A stretch of DNA of 28,205 bases from CAZJOD01 sp964547525 (GCA_964547525.1 CAZJOD010000028.1:1-28205); one strand, 5' to 3'. Shown: positions 6,851 through 14,927, counted from the first letter of the stretch. A program made the numbers and translations. The notes: generated from the sequence alone by a model not told the origin.

Positions 6851-8608
6851 TCATTTAATCTTGACTCCGATAATTTTTTGCCCTCTGGTACCAATGACAA
6901 TCATATTGTCATAAACTGCAGGAGACCCTTCCATATTGGAGCCTAAATTTATTGTATCTAATATTTTTCCGGTAAGTGCATTGTAAAGAATCATTCTTCC
7001 ACCGGAATCGCATATAATTAAATAACCGTTTCCTTGGTAATCATAAACAATTACAGGAGAGCTCCAGCAGTAAAAATCCAATTGAGACTGCCATACCACA
7101 TCACCTGTATTTTTGTCCATAGCATATAATAAACCGTTCCCTGATGTGTTACCTGTTTTGGCAATATTAAAAAATATAAGATTGCTTACATTATACTCAC
7201 CTATTGCGGGTGTCGCTAAAACACCTCCGTTTACATAGGGATCATAGTAACACTTTACACTTTTCTCCCAAAGCTTACGACCAGTCAAGGCATTGAATTT
7301 ACGAATGTAAGTATAACCGCTTTCTTTTTGCAAATCCACTTCACAAGCCGTGTATATGTATACCTCCTGGTCGGATATTTCTTCTATGACTATTGTGCTG
7401 TCAGTATCGTCATTAACATAATGTACCCATACAGGCTTTAATGTATTCAGATCAATGCATTGTAAAAATCCGGTATTATCTATAAAATACATTAAGTTTC
7501 TATAGACGGCGGGAGAATTCTCAACACCTATATCAACTCCGTAAGGAGAGGTATATCTATAGTTTGTAAATTGCGGATCTATTGATAAAGTACCTTTATT
7601 AGGATTATAATTGGTATTTAATTCTGCTGTATATATGATACCGTTTTCACCGGCTTGTATCATAGTATCACTTGCGGCGTCAATAATTGTATTTGAGTCG
7701 AATGCACCCCAGTTTCTATAAGCATACCGGTCATTTCCCGTAAAAGAGTATAATAGCGATTGGTCTATCAAATTAAATATTCTGAATTTAAAATCGCTAC
7801 TAACATTAGAATTAGTATTTATTCCTTGTCCGGTGTATAAAATAGGGTAGCCCCTCGGGTCAACCGAAACAGAGCCCTTGATGGGGAAACCTGTGTTTAT
7901 TGGCGCTCTTGTTCTAGATCCGTCATCTAGATCCAAAAAATAAATATTTCCATCCAAAGTGGCATAAATAACTTCCTTTAGATTCTCTTTCAACTTCTTT
8001 TCAGGATTAATATTCATAATAACCTTGGTATCGGTGGGCCACTTTACAATGGCGGGCTGCCCGGTCCAGCCGACACCTGTCCAAGTATCAATGTATCCAA
8101 TATTTACTTCCCATATTTTCTCTAATTTACCGTACTCAATGTCAGCTACTCCGTATGATGCGGTATTTCTATAATGGTTTCCTCTGAATGCCGTTATCCC
8201 TTCTATAAAGTTGTAGTCTTCGGCTTTTGGAAAAGATATTAACTCCTTCCTTTGAAATTGATTAACAGTTTCATCGTTATGTATAATATCATATTTGAAT
8301 TGGTATTGATCCGGAGAGGAATTTTTCTCTATATTTAAATCGGATACTTTTATAGCAGGATAGTAAACCTTATTTTTATTAACATCCAAATAACGATTGA
8401 CAGGTTTAGGTTTATTTTGCTCGGTTTCTTTTGTTGCAGTATCACTACCGGCATCCAAATAACGAAGAGTAGGAGATATGTTATCATTAAAATAAAAACT
8501 GTTTGATGCTTTCCTGTATGCATCAACCGCATCACCTACAACCGAACACCCGGTAAAAACAATTATGATAAAAAATAAAAGCGAATATGTATAAAGCCTT
8601 TTTAACAT
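6851..8608 (-). CDS. PQQ-like beta-propeller lipoprotein (paralog 1 of tandem pair)
   Basis: This is a 585-residue lipoprotein with signal peptide MLKRLYTYSLLFFIIIVFTGC (lipobox VFTGC). AAAGAGGT precedes the ATG at 8608. Residues from about 40 to 105 form a charged, poorly conserved linker. After that come the family block ITAFRGNHYRNTASYG and the shared IDTWTGVGWTGQP. Propeller repeats follow: DGNIYFLDLDDG, ALTGRKLWE, KNTGDVVWQ and ALTGKILDT. The C-terminus NMIVIGTRGQKIIGVKIK is almost the same as in the downstream paralog, so the pair arose by gene duplication. The linker after the lipid anchor is where they differ most. The transcript starts at a good promoter at 8651-8679. The protein should sit on the outer face of the membrane. 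The ligand is unknown, and BamB is only a structural relative because no Gram-negative outer membrane is implied by the rest of the window. Confidence 0.88.
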   Translation of the reverse strand: MLKRLYTYSLLFFIIIVFTGCSVVGDAVDAYRKASNSFYFNDNISPTLRYLDAGSDTATKETEQNKPKPVNRYLDVNKNKVYYPAIKVSDLNIEKNSSPDQYQFKYDIIHNDETVNQFQRKELISFPKAEDYNFIEGITAFRGNHYRNTASYGVADIEYGKLEKIWEVNIGYIDTWTGVGWTGQPAIVKWPTDTKVIMNINPEKKLKENLKEVIYATLDGNIYFLDLDDGSRTRAPINTGFPIKGSVSVDPRGYPILYTGQGINTNSNVSSDFKFRIFNLIDQSLLYSFTGNDRYAYRNWGAFDSNTIIDAASDTMIQAGENGIIYTAELNTNYNPNKGTLSIDPQFTNYRYTSPYGVDIGVENSPAVYRNLMYFIDNTGFLQCIDLNTLKPVWVHYVNDDTDSTIVIEEISDQEVYIYTACEVDLQKESGYTYIRKFNALTGRKLWEKSVKCYYDPYVNGGVLATPAIGEYNVSNLIFFNIAKTGNTSGNGLLYAMDKNTGDVVWQSQLDFYCWSSPVIVYDYQGNGYLIICDSGGRMILYNALTGKILDTINLGSNMEGSPAVYDNMIVIGTRGQKIIGVKIK

Positions 8609-8650
8609 TATATAGACCTCTTTATGTAAAGTGATTTCAATTCACATCAA

Positions 8651-8679
8651 ATTATAACACAACCGGCGAAACCATGCAA
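8651..8679 (-). promoter_or_regulatory. SigA-type promoter of the PQQ-like lipoprotein pair
   Basis: On the minus strand TTGCAT (8674-8679), a 17-bp spacer and TATAAT (8651-8656) with an upstream TG (extended -10, TGTTATAAT). It lies 43 bp before the start codon of the first lipoprotein gene. Confidence 0.75.
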
Positions 8680-8710
8680 TTTATTTGAACAATGACAAAT
8701 AAAGCAAGGG

Positions 8711-8744
8711 AATCAATCGTATATGTCATTGATTATGATATAAT
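8711..8744 (+). promoter_or_regulatory. Extended -10 promoter with adjacent inverted repeat
   Basis: TGATATAAT (8736-8744) is an extended -10 site, 30 bp before the TIM-barrel start codon at 8775. Just upstream, AATCAAT (8711-8717) and ATTGATT (8728-8734) form a 7-bp inverted repeat with a 10-nt spacer, reaching to within two bases of the -10. A regulator bound there would block the promoter. No -35 of quality is seen. Confidence 0.5.
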
Positions 8745-8774
8745 ACTGATAATACATAGATGAGAGGTGTAAAT

Positions 8775-9599
8775 ATGAACGTAGGAGTTGTATCGAGATC
8801 GTTTCCGGAGTTGACAAATCGAGAAACCGCAACATTATTGAAAGATAACGGGTTTTCTTTGACGGAATTATGCTTTGCAAGCAAAGATACTAAATACTGG
8901 GTATATAACGGGAGGTCCGACTTAACGGATTTAACCGATGAAAGAGCTGCCGAAGTTGTAAAGTTGTATAAGGATAATGGAATAGAGATTCCCGTAATTG
9001 GTGTATTTACAAATTTAATTGATCCTGATGACATAGAATTGGAGAAAAATATACAGTATTTTGAAAGACATATGAAGATCGCTTCGGATAACGGTATTCC
9101 GTATGTTGCAACAGAGTGCGGGTTTATACCCGGTAAAAGAGGTATAAATTCCGATACGTTTGAACAAACGTTCAATCGCTTGTTATACTCATTTAAAACA
9201 CTAACAAAATTAGCAAAAAAATATAGTGTTTGTGTTGTACTTGAACCTAGCGTTATAGATATAGTGCCAAGTGCAAAAAGAGCTGCGGATTTTATAAACC
9301 AAGTGGGAGAGGATAACCTTGGCATATTACTCGATCCTGCTAATTTAATAGCTAATAGTTCTGAAAATGATATGTTTGCATACTTGGCAGATCATATTGC
9401 ATACTTACATGGCAAAGATAGATTTGTGAACGATGCGAGAGGCAGATGTGTCGGTGACGGCGAAATCAATTGGCCTCAATTTCTAGGATTATATCACAAA
9501 TACGCCGAAGGCAAACCATTTATATTAGAATACGTAAATCAATCTAATTTTTGTGAAATCAGAGATCGTGTTATAAAATTTGATAAATTGGCATTTTAA
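8775..9599 (+). CDS. Sugar phosphate isomerase/epimerase-like TIM-barrel protein
   Basis: This is a 274-residue protein of the xylose isomerase-like TIM-barrel superfamily (PF01261), which includes sugar isomerases, epimerases and endonuclease IV. The start at 8775 is preferred to an in-frame ATG at 8760 because it follows AGAGGTG at normal spacing and begins with the first strand (MNVGVVSRSF). Candidate metal ligands sit at strand ends as in the family: E in VVLEPSV, D in ILLDPANL, H in AYLHGKDRF, and E in FILEYVN. The DARGRCVGDGEINWPQF segment is also typical of sugar isomerase members. It has its own promoter, divergent from the lipoprotein pair, and is apparently monocistronic. The substrate is not determinable. 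Myo-inositol or keto-sugar epimerisation are guesses only. Confidence 0.85.
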   Translation: MNVGVVSRSFPELTNRETATLLKDNGFSLTELCFASKDTKYWVYNGRSDLTDLTDERAAEVVKLYKDNGIEIPVIGVFTNLIDPDDIELEKNIQYFERHMKIASDNGIPYVATECGFIPGKRGINSDTFEQTFNRLLYSFKTLTKLAKKYSVCVVLEPSVIDIVPSAKRAADFINQVGEDNLGILLDPANLIANSSENDMFAYLADHIAYLHGKDRFVNDARGRCVGDGEINWPQFLGLYHKYAEGKPFILEYVNQSNFCEIRDRVIKFDKLAF

Positions 9600-9614
9600 T
9601 TATGTATTAATAAA

Positions 9615-9634
9615 CATAACAATCCATTGTTATG
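9615..9634. other. Short perfect hairpin after the TIM-barrel gene
   Basis: CATAACAA and TTGTTATG flank a TCCA tetraloop, 16 bp after the stop codon. On the plus strand it is followed by As rather than Ts, so it is not a standard terminator for the gene before it. It may stabilise the mRNA 3' end. Confidence 0.4.
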
Positions 9635-9706
9635 AAAAAAATTTATAGCTGAAGTAACAACGGATTATAAGAATTTATGAGTTATAGTTATTGAAATTAA
9701 AGAGTG

Positions 9707-9736
9707 TTGACAGTGGGGGTTAAACTTTAATATAAT
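9707..9736 (+). promoter_or_regulatory. Strong SigA-type promoter of the Xer recombinase gene
   Basis: Perfect TTGACA (9707-9712), an 18-bp spacer and perfect TATAAT (9731-9736), ending 44 bp before the start codon. Transcription should start near 9743, inside the palindrome that overlaps the -10. Confidence 0.8.
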
Positions 9737-9763
9737 TATACAAAATAAAAATTTTGTATAATT
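9734..9763. promoter_or_regulatory. Perfect palindrome (dif-like 11-6-11 geometry) at the xer promoter
   Basis: AATTATACAAAAT (9734-9746) and ATTTTGTATAATT (9751-9763) are exact reverse complements with a 4-nt centre. Read as a Xer site, 9735-9762 divides into two 11-bp arms (ATTATACAAAA and TTTTGTATAAT) around the 6-bp centre TAAAAA, the layout of a 28-bp dif site. The right arm matches the right arm of B. subtilis dif (TTATGTAAACT) at 8 of 11 positions. It overlaps the -10 and the likely transcription start, and ends one base before the ribosome binding site. It could be an autoregulatory or recombination site for the encoded recombinase, a repressor operator, or an mRNA hairpin. Confidence 0.55.
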
Positions 9764-9780
9764 CGGAGGAGGTGTCACAT

Positions 9781-10770
9781 ATGGATATATCAAAAGATAT
9801 TCCACAGATTTTAGATGATTTTTTAATTTATATGGAAACTATAAAAGGAAAATCTCCACAAACCGTTAAGGAATACTTTTATGATTTGAGATTGTTTTTA
9901 AAGTACATGAAAATAAAAAAGGATTTGGTCAAAATTGAGGATCTTAAAAATTCCGAAGCTGTTGAAAATATTGATATATCCGATATAAATTCGGAATTTT
10001 TTTCGTCCATTATATTAAGCGACCTTTATTCTTTTATGTCATATTTAAATAAATATAGAAATAACAATTCCGCAGCACGAGCACGAAAAGTTGCCAGTAT
10101 CAAGTCGTTCTATAAATATTTACATACCAAGGCCGGAATTATCGATGAAAATCCCGCACTGGAGCTAGAATCTCCAAAGTCTGTAAAACGTTTACCTAAA
10201 TATTTGGATCTACGTGATAGTAAACAATTATTAAAGTCTATTGAAGGAAAACATCGTGAAAGAGATTATGCCATTATCACTTTATTTTTAAACTGTGGAC
10301 TTCGTTTACAAGAATTAGTGGATATAAATATATCTAAATTGCGTAACGATACTTTAACGGTGATTGGTAAAGGAAATAAAGAAAGAACTGTTTATCTTAA
10401 CCGTGCATGCTTAACTGCAGTTAATGAATATATGGAAGTTCGTCCTATTCCACGAATCGGTAATGAAGACGCATTGTTTCTTAGCGAAAGAAGACAAAGA
10501 ATAAGTAATAAAACAGTACAATTTCTTGTTAAAAAATATATTAAAATGGCCGGTTTGGACTCTACAAGGTATTCAACACATAAATTGAGGCATACGGCGG
10601 CTACATTAATGTATAAGCACGGACATGTTGATATCCGTGCTTTACAAAACATTCTTGGTCATGAAAGCATCGCAACAACTGAGATTTATACCCATTTAGA
10701 CGATACTCAATTGCGAGATGCCGCTTCTAAAAACCCATTGGCTGATGAAGAAGCTGATTTTGATGATTAA
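9781..10770 (+). CDS. Tyrosine site-specific recombinase, XerC/XerD-like
   Basis: This is a 329-residue tyrosine recombinase. ATG at 9781 is chosen because GGAGGAGGTG (9765-9774) precedes it. An in-frame TTG at 9754 would start inside the upstream palindrome. Residues 1-125 are the SAM-like core-binding domain (LDDFLIYMETIKGKSPQTVKEY...). The catalytic domain follows with all expected residues: R175 (CGLRLQEL), K197 (GKGNK), H267 and R270 (THKLRHTA), H294 (LGHES) and the nucleophile Y303 (EIYTHL). Length and sequence fit chromosomal Xer recombinases rather than phage integrases, which usually have an extra arm-binding domain. Likely roles are chromosome dimer resolution or DNA inversion. Its 3' end overlaps the convergent RACo-like gene by 4 bp. 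Confidence 0.92.
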   Translation: MDISKDIPQILDDFLIYMETIKGKSPQTVKEYFYDLRLFLKYMKIKKDLVKIEDLKNSEAVENIDISDINSEFFSSIILSDLYSFMSYLNKYRNNNSAARARKVASIKSFYKYLHTKAGIIDENPALELESPKSVKRLPKYLDLRDSKQLLKSIEGKHRERDYAIITLFLNCGLRLQELVDINISKLRNDTLTVIGKGNKERTVYLNRACLTAVNEYMEVRPIPRIGNEDALFLSERRQRISNKTVQFLVKKYIKMAGLDSTRYSTHKLRHTAATLMYKHGHVDIRALQNILGHESIATTEIYTHLDDTQLRDAASKNPLADEEADFDD

Positions 10771-12587
10771 AAAAACATACAATCAATGTACCGATTTGTG
10801 AAGTCCGGATTTGATGATAATTCAATATATTTTGTAAGGGCCTTAATTTTTTCGACTTCTTTAACGGAATCGGACATTGATATAAACATTAACGCACCGG
10901 CTCCTGCTGCGTTTCCGGCATGAATAACTTTCTTTTCTAATTCTTTAGGAATAAGACCTATCTTACATGCGCTTTCAAGTTTAAGATAATTACCAAAACC
11001 TCCAGCCAGATAAAACGCCTCAATATCATCATATGTATGACCCGAAGTATCAATAAGAGTCAAAATGCCTGCGGTTATTGCGGCTTTTGCGTTTTGTAGC
11101 TCTCGGACGTCTTTTTGAGTAATTATTATATTTTCTGATGTACCTGAGTTTTCGGCATATTCAATAATAAAAGCATTGTCATTATTATATGTAATAATTC
11201 TTGTACATAGGTTCTCAGGTAATTCAATTTCATCAATATCGACTATTCTACCGGTATAATCTATAATACCGACATCTAACATCTGTGCTATAACATCCAC
11301 AATTCCGGATCCGCAAATACCTATAGGTTTTTTCCCTCCTATAGTGGTATATTCCACATTGCTTTTTATTTTTACAGTATCTATGGCGCCGGAGATACCT
11401 CCTATTCCACATTTTATATTTGCTCCTTCGAAAGCCGGACCTGCAGCTGTTGAACATGAATATAGAATATTTTTATCGCCTAAAACAATCTCTCCGTTTG
11501 TACCTATATCACACATAATTGTGATGCTGTCTTTCTTGTGCATACTACAAGCATATATGGCTCCGATTGTATCCGCACCGACATAACCTGATATGCAAGG
11601 CAGCATGTATATAAGACCGTTAGGGTTAATTAGTATATTCATATCTTTAGGTTTTAATCTGTGCATCATTGTAGTGACCGGAATAAACGGTGATGCAGCT
11701 ATATTTACCGGCGGTATTTTCATTAACAAATGCATCATAGTTGTATTACCTACAAATGCTACGGTATAAATTTCGTTATTTATAATGCCGTTTCTTTTAC
11801 ACATCTTATCCACAGCATCATTTACCGCTTGTATAATAAGGTAATTTTGTCTGTATAAATTTTCGTCCGATTGTATACAACTGTCTATTCTCGAGATAAC
11901 ATCCGCACCGAAAGGTCTTTGAGGATTTAGAAAAGAGATACGATCTAAAGGACGATTATTCCTGAAATCGTATAGATATACTGCAACAGTAGTTGTGCCG
12001 ACATCAACTGCAATACCATAATACCCAAAGTCTGAACCGGTGTTTAACAGATCGGCCGGTTGTCCTTCAATGGTTATCATATCAGGTTGAAATCCGGTGC
12101 TTCTTAAGATTTTTGGTAAATCTGCAATAAAGGATATGTTATCAGAAAACAAACACTTCCCATATGTACTCTCTAATCTTTCCAAATCAGATTTTTGATC
12201 ATGAACAGCCGGTTTGTTTAATGTAATTGTTAATTTATTAACAATACCGTCGTCTGATAACTCTATGTTTTTAAGATCAGTTAATATCTCTGCATCTTCA
12301 GTTATATCAGGAATGATTATACTGCAATCAGAAACAATTTTTGCCATACATGACAACCGATATCCCGCTTGTATACGTTCCTTCCCTAAAATTGTCTGTT
12401 CATGATCCGAAGGTTCGCTTAAAGTGCCGTGTATAACCTGAATAATGCATTTACCGCATCTACCCTTTCCCCCACAAGGGGCCGGAATATCTATAACATT
12501 CTCCCGTAGCAGATCCAGTAAAATTTTCTTCTCAATAGTTTTAAGTAATAACTCTTTATTTTTAAATCTAACTTTTATTTCATACAT
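10767..12587 (-). CDS. RACo-like ferredoxin-ASKHA protein (corrinoid protein reactivase family)
   Basis: This is a protein of about 606 residues. The N-terminus is a plant-type [2Fe-2S] ferredoxin domain with C38, C44, C47 and C80 (PCGGKGRCGKC...LSC). The larger part is the ASKHA ATPase-like domain of RACo proteins, with landmarks AVDVGTTTVAVYLYD, VAFVGNTTMMHLL, CDIGTNGEIVLG, CSTAAGPAFEGANI and FYLAGGFGNYL. Characterised relatives use ATP to reduce inactive Co(II) corrinoid proteins back to Co(I), supporting methyltransferases. No corrinoid protein or methyltransferase is in this window. ATG at 12587 is favoured because MYEIKVRF matches the usual first strand. An in-frame ATG at 12596 is also possible. 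The start overlaps the end of the upstream Gfo/Idh gene by 8 bp, indicating translational coupling. Confidence 0.9.
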   Translation of the reverse strand: MYEIKVRFKNKELLLKTIEKKILLDLLRENVIDIPAPCGGKGRCGKCIIQVIHGTLSEPSDHEQTILGKERIQAGYRLSCMAKIVSDCSIIIPDITEDAEILTDLKNIELSDDGIVNKLTITLNKPAVHDQKSDLERLESTYGKCLFSDNISFIADLPKILRSTGFQPDMITIEGQPADLLNTGSDFGYYGIAVDVGTTTVAVYLYDFRNNRPLDRISFLNPQRPFGADVISRIDSCIQSDENLYRQNYLIIQAVNDAVDKMCKRNGIINNEIYTVAFVGNTTMMHLLMKIPPVNIAASPFIPVTTMMHRLKPKDMNILINPNGLIYMLPCISGYVGADTIGAIYACSMHKKDSITIMCDIGTNGEIVLGDKNILYSCSTAAGPAFEGANIKCGIGGISGAIDTVKIKSNVEYTTIGGKKPIGICGSGIVDVIAQMLDVGIIDYTGRIVDIDEIELPENLCTRIITYNNDNAFIIEYAENSGTSENIIITQKDVRELQNAKAAITAGILTLIDTSGHTYDDIEAFYLAGGFGNYLKLESACKIGLIPKELEKKVIHAGNAAGAGALMFISMSDSVKEVEKIKALTKYIELSSNPDFTNRYIDCMFF

Positions 12588-13806
12588 TATTAACATCCAA
12601 TTCCCATAATATGTCTTTTATTTTTATTTGTTTATGTTCTCTAATGGAATTGTTTATTGCAATTCCAATACCTGCAGACATAGCTCCTGCTCTTGTCCCC
12701 GCTTGTTGCCCGTAAGGATCGTTTTTCACATCTCTAAACAGAACCTCTAAAAGCAAAGAATCCCCACCGCCATGCCCGCCTTTTCCCTCTTGTATATCAA
12801 TAACGGACATTTCATGATTCTCGTTATACCAACGAACCTCCTTTATGGCCTTTTTATTAAAACTGTAATTTTCAATTTCAAGACGTCCTTTTGTTCCGTT
12901 TATATTAATTTTGTATCCTTCATACGGTGAATACGCCGTTAGGGAGTAGCTCATGACCGTTCCCCTACTATATTTTACACTAACACTCAATGTATCTTCA
13001 ATATTTATTTCATTCCTATATAAACATAGATTAGGCGTATATCCGTCTATATCCATATTATTATAGTAATATTTTATGAAAAAGTCGTTTTTCATTTGAT
13101 CTGAGTAAAACTTACATTTTTCTGAATGTTCGCAATTAAAACAGAACTCTCCCCTATGCTCACCGTTAGATCCGTAAAAACATAAAGAACCGAATGCATT
13201 AACTACGCGAGGTTCATCATTGATAAGCCAATTTATAATGTCAAAATGATGAGTAGCTTTATGTATTTGTAATCCACCGGACCTTTCTTTAATACTATGC
13301 CATCTTCGAAAATATTGCGCACCGTGATCTTGGTCTAGCAACCACTCAAAATGAACCGATGTAATGTCTCCGATAATATTTTGCATAAGCAATTTTTTTA
13401 ATTCAACAAAAAAAGGCATATATCGACAATTAAACGTCACAATTACCTTTTTGCCTGTTTCACGTTCGGTACTTATAATGCTGTTACACTTAAACTCATC
13501 GGTTGTCATAGGTTTTTCAACAATAACGTCACATCCTGCTTTTAATGCTCTGATAGTATACTCATGATGAAACGCATCTTGTGTGGTGACTATAACTGTG
13601 TCCGGTTTGGTAAACTCCAACATACGGTCGAAATCATCGTATACGGGAAAGTCACAACCGGTTTCTTTAACAAATACTTGAGCTCTCTTGTAATTCGGGT
13701 CGTATATACCGACCGGCTGTGCTACATCATTGAATTTTGCAACCATCGGTTTTCCATACATGTGCAACCCTCTACCGCTCGCACCTGCGAAAGCATATTT
13801 TTTCAT
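12580..13806 (-). CDS. Gfo/Idh/MocA-family oxidoreductase
   Basis: This is a 408-residue NAD(P)-dependent dehydrogenase-like protein. The Rossmann fold starts at once (YAFAGASGRG, residues 4-13). The family's catalytic EKP motif is at 97-99 (DVIVEKPMTTD), and HKATHHFD at 182-189 matches the conserved substrate-side histidine region. A cysteine cluster (C222, C225, C231, possibly C260) resembles the cysteine insert seen in a subgroup of this family and may bind metal. GGGAGGT precedes the ATG. The usual reaction is oxidation, reduction or epimerisation of a sugar or inositol. The substrate is unknown. Its overlap with the RACo-like gene suggests the two products serve one pathway, perhaps demethylation of a methylated sugar or similar compound, which is inference. 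Confidence 0.9.
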   Translation of the reverse strand: MKKYAFAGASGRGLHMYGKPMVAKFNDVAQPVGIYDPNYKRAQVFVKETGCDFPVYDDFDRMLEFTKPDTVIVTTQDAFHHEYTIRALKAGCDVIVEKPMTTDEFKCNSIISTERETGKKVIVTFNCRYMPFFVELKKLLMQNIIGDITSVHFEWLLDQDHGAQYFRRWHSIKERSGGLQIHKATHHFDIINWLINDEPRVVNAFGSLCFYGSNGEHRGEFCFNCEHSEKCKFYSDQMKNDFFIKYYYNNMDIDGYTPNLCLYRNEINIEDTLSVSVKYSRGTVMSYSLTAYSPYEGYKININGTKGRLEIENYSFNKKAIKEVRWYNENHEMSVIDIQEGKGGHGGGDSLLLEVLFRDVKNDPYGQQAGTRAGAMSAGIGIAINNSIREHKQIKIKDILWELDVNNV

Positions 13807-13840
13807 TTAAAAACCTCCCGCTGTTTACTAAATTGTGTCT

Positions 13841-13849
13841 ATTATATCA
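13841..13849 (-). promoter_or_regulatory. Extended -10 of the Gfo/Idh-RACo operon
   Basis: TGATATAAT on the minus strand, 35 bp before the start codon. A perfect TTGACA lies upstream but only 11 bp away, too near to serve as its -35. That TTGACA sits within a 6-bp inverted repeat (GTTATT...AATAAC), so it may be part of an operator. Confidence 0.5.
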
Positions 13850-13966
13850 TATGTTATTGTCAATAAATAACGTAAAAAAATTTTGTTCTGTTTTTTTCTC
13901 ACAATATTCATTTTTATCTCATTTATTTAGATGCATAGATATTCTTCAAGAGCGATTTGTTTGTTG

Positions 13967-14812
13967 TTATTCATTTGATAGATGAATAACAACAATTTCC
14001 GGCGGATTAAATATCCTTGGAAGTCTTTTGTTGATTGACATTCCACGGCTTACAATCATATCACAGGAATTTACACGGTAAAATCCACCTGCATACTTTG
14101 GAAACCATCCCTGGTTAGGTGCGTACAGACCGTTTAATAAAAAAGGAATTCTCACTTGTCCCCCATGAGTATGCCCTGATAGAACAAGATCAATGGGGTA
14201 AGCTGTATATTTTTCTATCGGTTCCGGTCTATGTGACAATAGTATATTATATTTTTCATCATCCGAAATTTCCGATAAAAAACTGAATCTATTTATAGAA
14301 TTATTTTTATACGGATAATAATAATCTTTTTCCGGGTCACTAATACCTGCAATTAATAATCGATTTTCCTTTATATCGATAGTTATAAATTCGCTATCCA
14401 ATGATGTAACGTTATATAAATCTAATATATGTAAAAATTCGGGTATTCTTCCCGCCCAATACTCATGATTTCCTGTTACATAAAATATAGGAGCTATATC
14501 TTGAATACCGGATAGAAAGATCTCAGCTCCTATATCCGGGGTTTTATCATCAAATATGTCCCCGGCTAACATAATTAGATCCGGATTTATGTTTTTGATG
14601 ATTCTTACAGGATTTGCTTTATTATCGCTATATAGAGTACTATGTAGGTCGGCTACCAATACAATAGTTATAGGGTTGTTTATTTTATTAGAACTTATGT
14701 GATATTCCCTTATAGTTATATTGTTATTAAAAGCAACTTTAAATAATAACAGTATTGCTACAATTATTATAACAGTAATATATTTATTAAAAAATTTTAA
14801 TTTTAAAATCAT
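13967..14812 (-). CDS. Membrane-anchored metallophosphoesterase (YkuE/YaeI-like)
   Basis: This is a 281-residue protein with an N-terminal hydrophobic helix (residues 10-27, ITVIIIVAILLLFKVAF) that should anchor it with the catalytic domain outside. All calcineurin-like phosphoesterase motifs are present: D55-x-H57 (VADLH), GD85 (AGDIFDD), GNH116 (TGNHEYW), H194 (LSHRPE) and GH214TH216 (SGHTHGGQVRIP). The SGHTHGGQ-x-R form is typical of the YkuE/YaeI/LpxG-like group, which includes enzymes acting on pyrophosphate-containing lipids. The precise substrate is not known. GAGGAT lies 6 bp before the ATG. The gene is leftward and monocistronic as far as can be seen. Confidence 0.9.
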   Translation of the reverse strand: MILKLKFFNKYITVIIIVAILLLFKVAFNNNITIREYHISSNKINNPITIVLVADLHSTLYSDNKANPVRIIKNINPDLIMLAGDIFDDKTPDIGAEIFLSGIQDIAPIFYVTGNHEYWAGRIPEFLHILDLYNVTSLDSEFITIDIKENRLLIAGISDPEKDYYYPYKNNSINRFSFLSEISDDEKYNILLSHRPEPIEKYTAYPIDLVLSGHTHGGQVRIPFLLNGLYAPNQGWFPKYAGGFYRVNSCDMIVSRGMSINKRLPRIFNPPEIVVIHLSNE

Positions 14813-14900
14813 TTTTTCATCCTCAGTGGCAGTTATATAACCCGTAGATTTATTAATTTACAGCAATATTTATATTACGGTACACATAAGGGAAAGTCAA

Positions 14901-14927
14901 TAAAAAAGAGGGAAAAACCCTCTCTTT
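14901..14927 (-). terminator. Intrinsic terminator of the zinc-ribbon/HtrA operon
   Basis: On the minus strand AGAGGG and CCCTCT pair around a TTTTT loop, followed by a run of Ts (complement of 14902-14906). It lies about 110 bp past the HtrA stop, between it and the metallophosphoesterase start. Confidence 0.85.

Noticed and set aside
6820..6900. Longer start (ATG at 6900) for the second lipoprotein, overlapping its paralog
   Set aside because: The ATG at 6819 has a good ribosome binding site and gives a proper lipoprotein signal peptide at the N-terminus.
8633..8681. A possible fourth copy of the GATTTCA...AACCGG...TGCAATT repeat
   Set aside because: Three short words match in the same order as copy A, but the spacing differs and TGCAATT/AACCGG are accounted for by the -35 and spacer of the lipoprotein promoter. 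Chance or promoter function is a simpler explanation.
8726..9325. A 199-codon minus-strand ORF opposite the TIM-barrel gene
   Set aside because: It is a shadow frame of a clear gene, with no ribosome binding site or recognisable protein features. The same holds for other long antisense frames, for example at 24744-25310.
9781..10770. Phage or integrative-element integrase
   Set aside because: There is no arm-binding domain, adjacent tRNA, excisionase or attachment-site duplication. Length and sequence fit a chromosomal Xer recombinase.
13850..13870. Perfect TTGACA before the Gfo/Idh gene taken as a -35
   Set aside because: It is only 11 bp from the TATAAT, too short for a sigma-70-type spacer. 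The extended -10 alone is reported.
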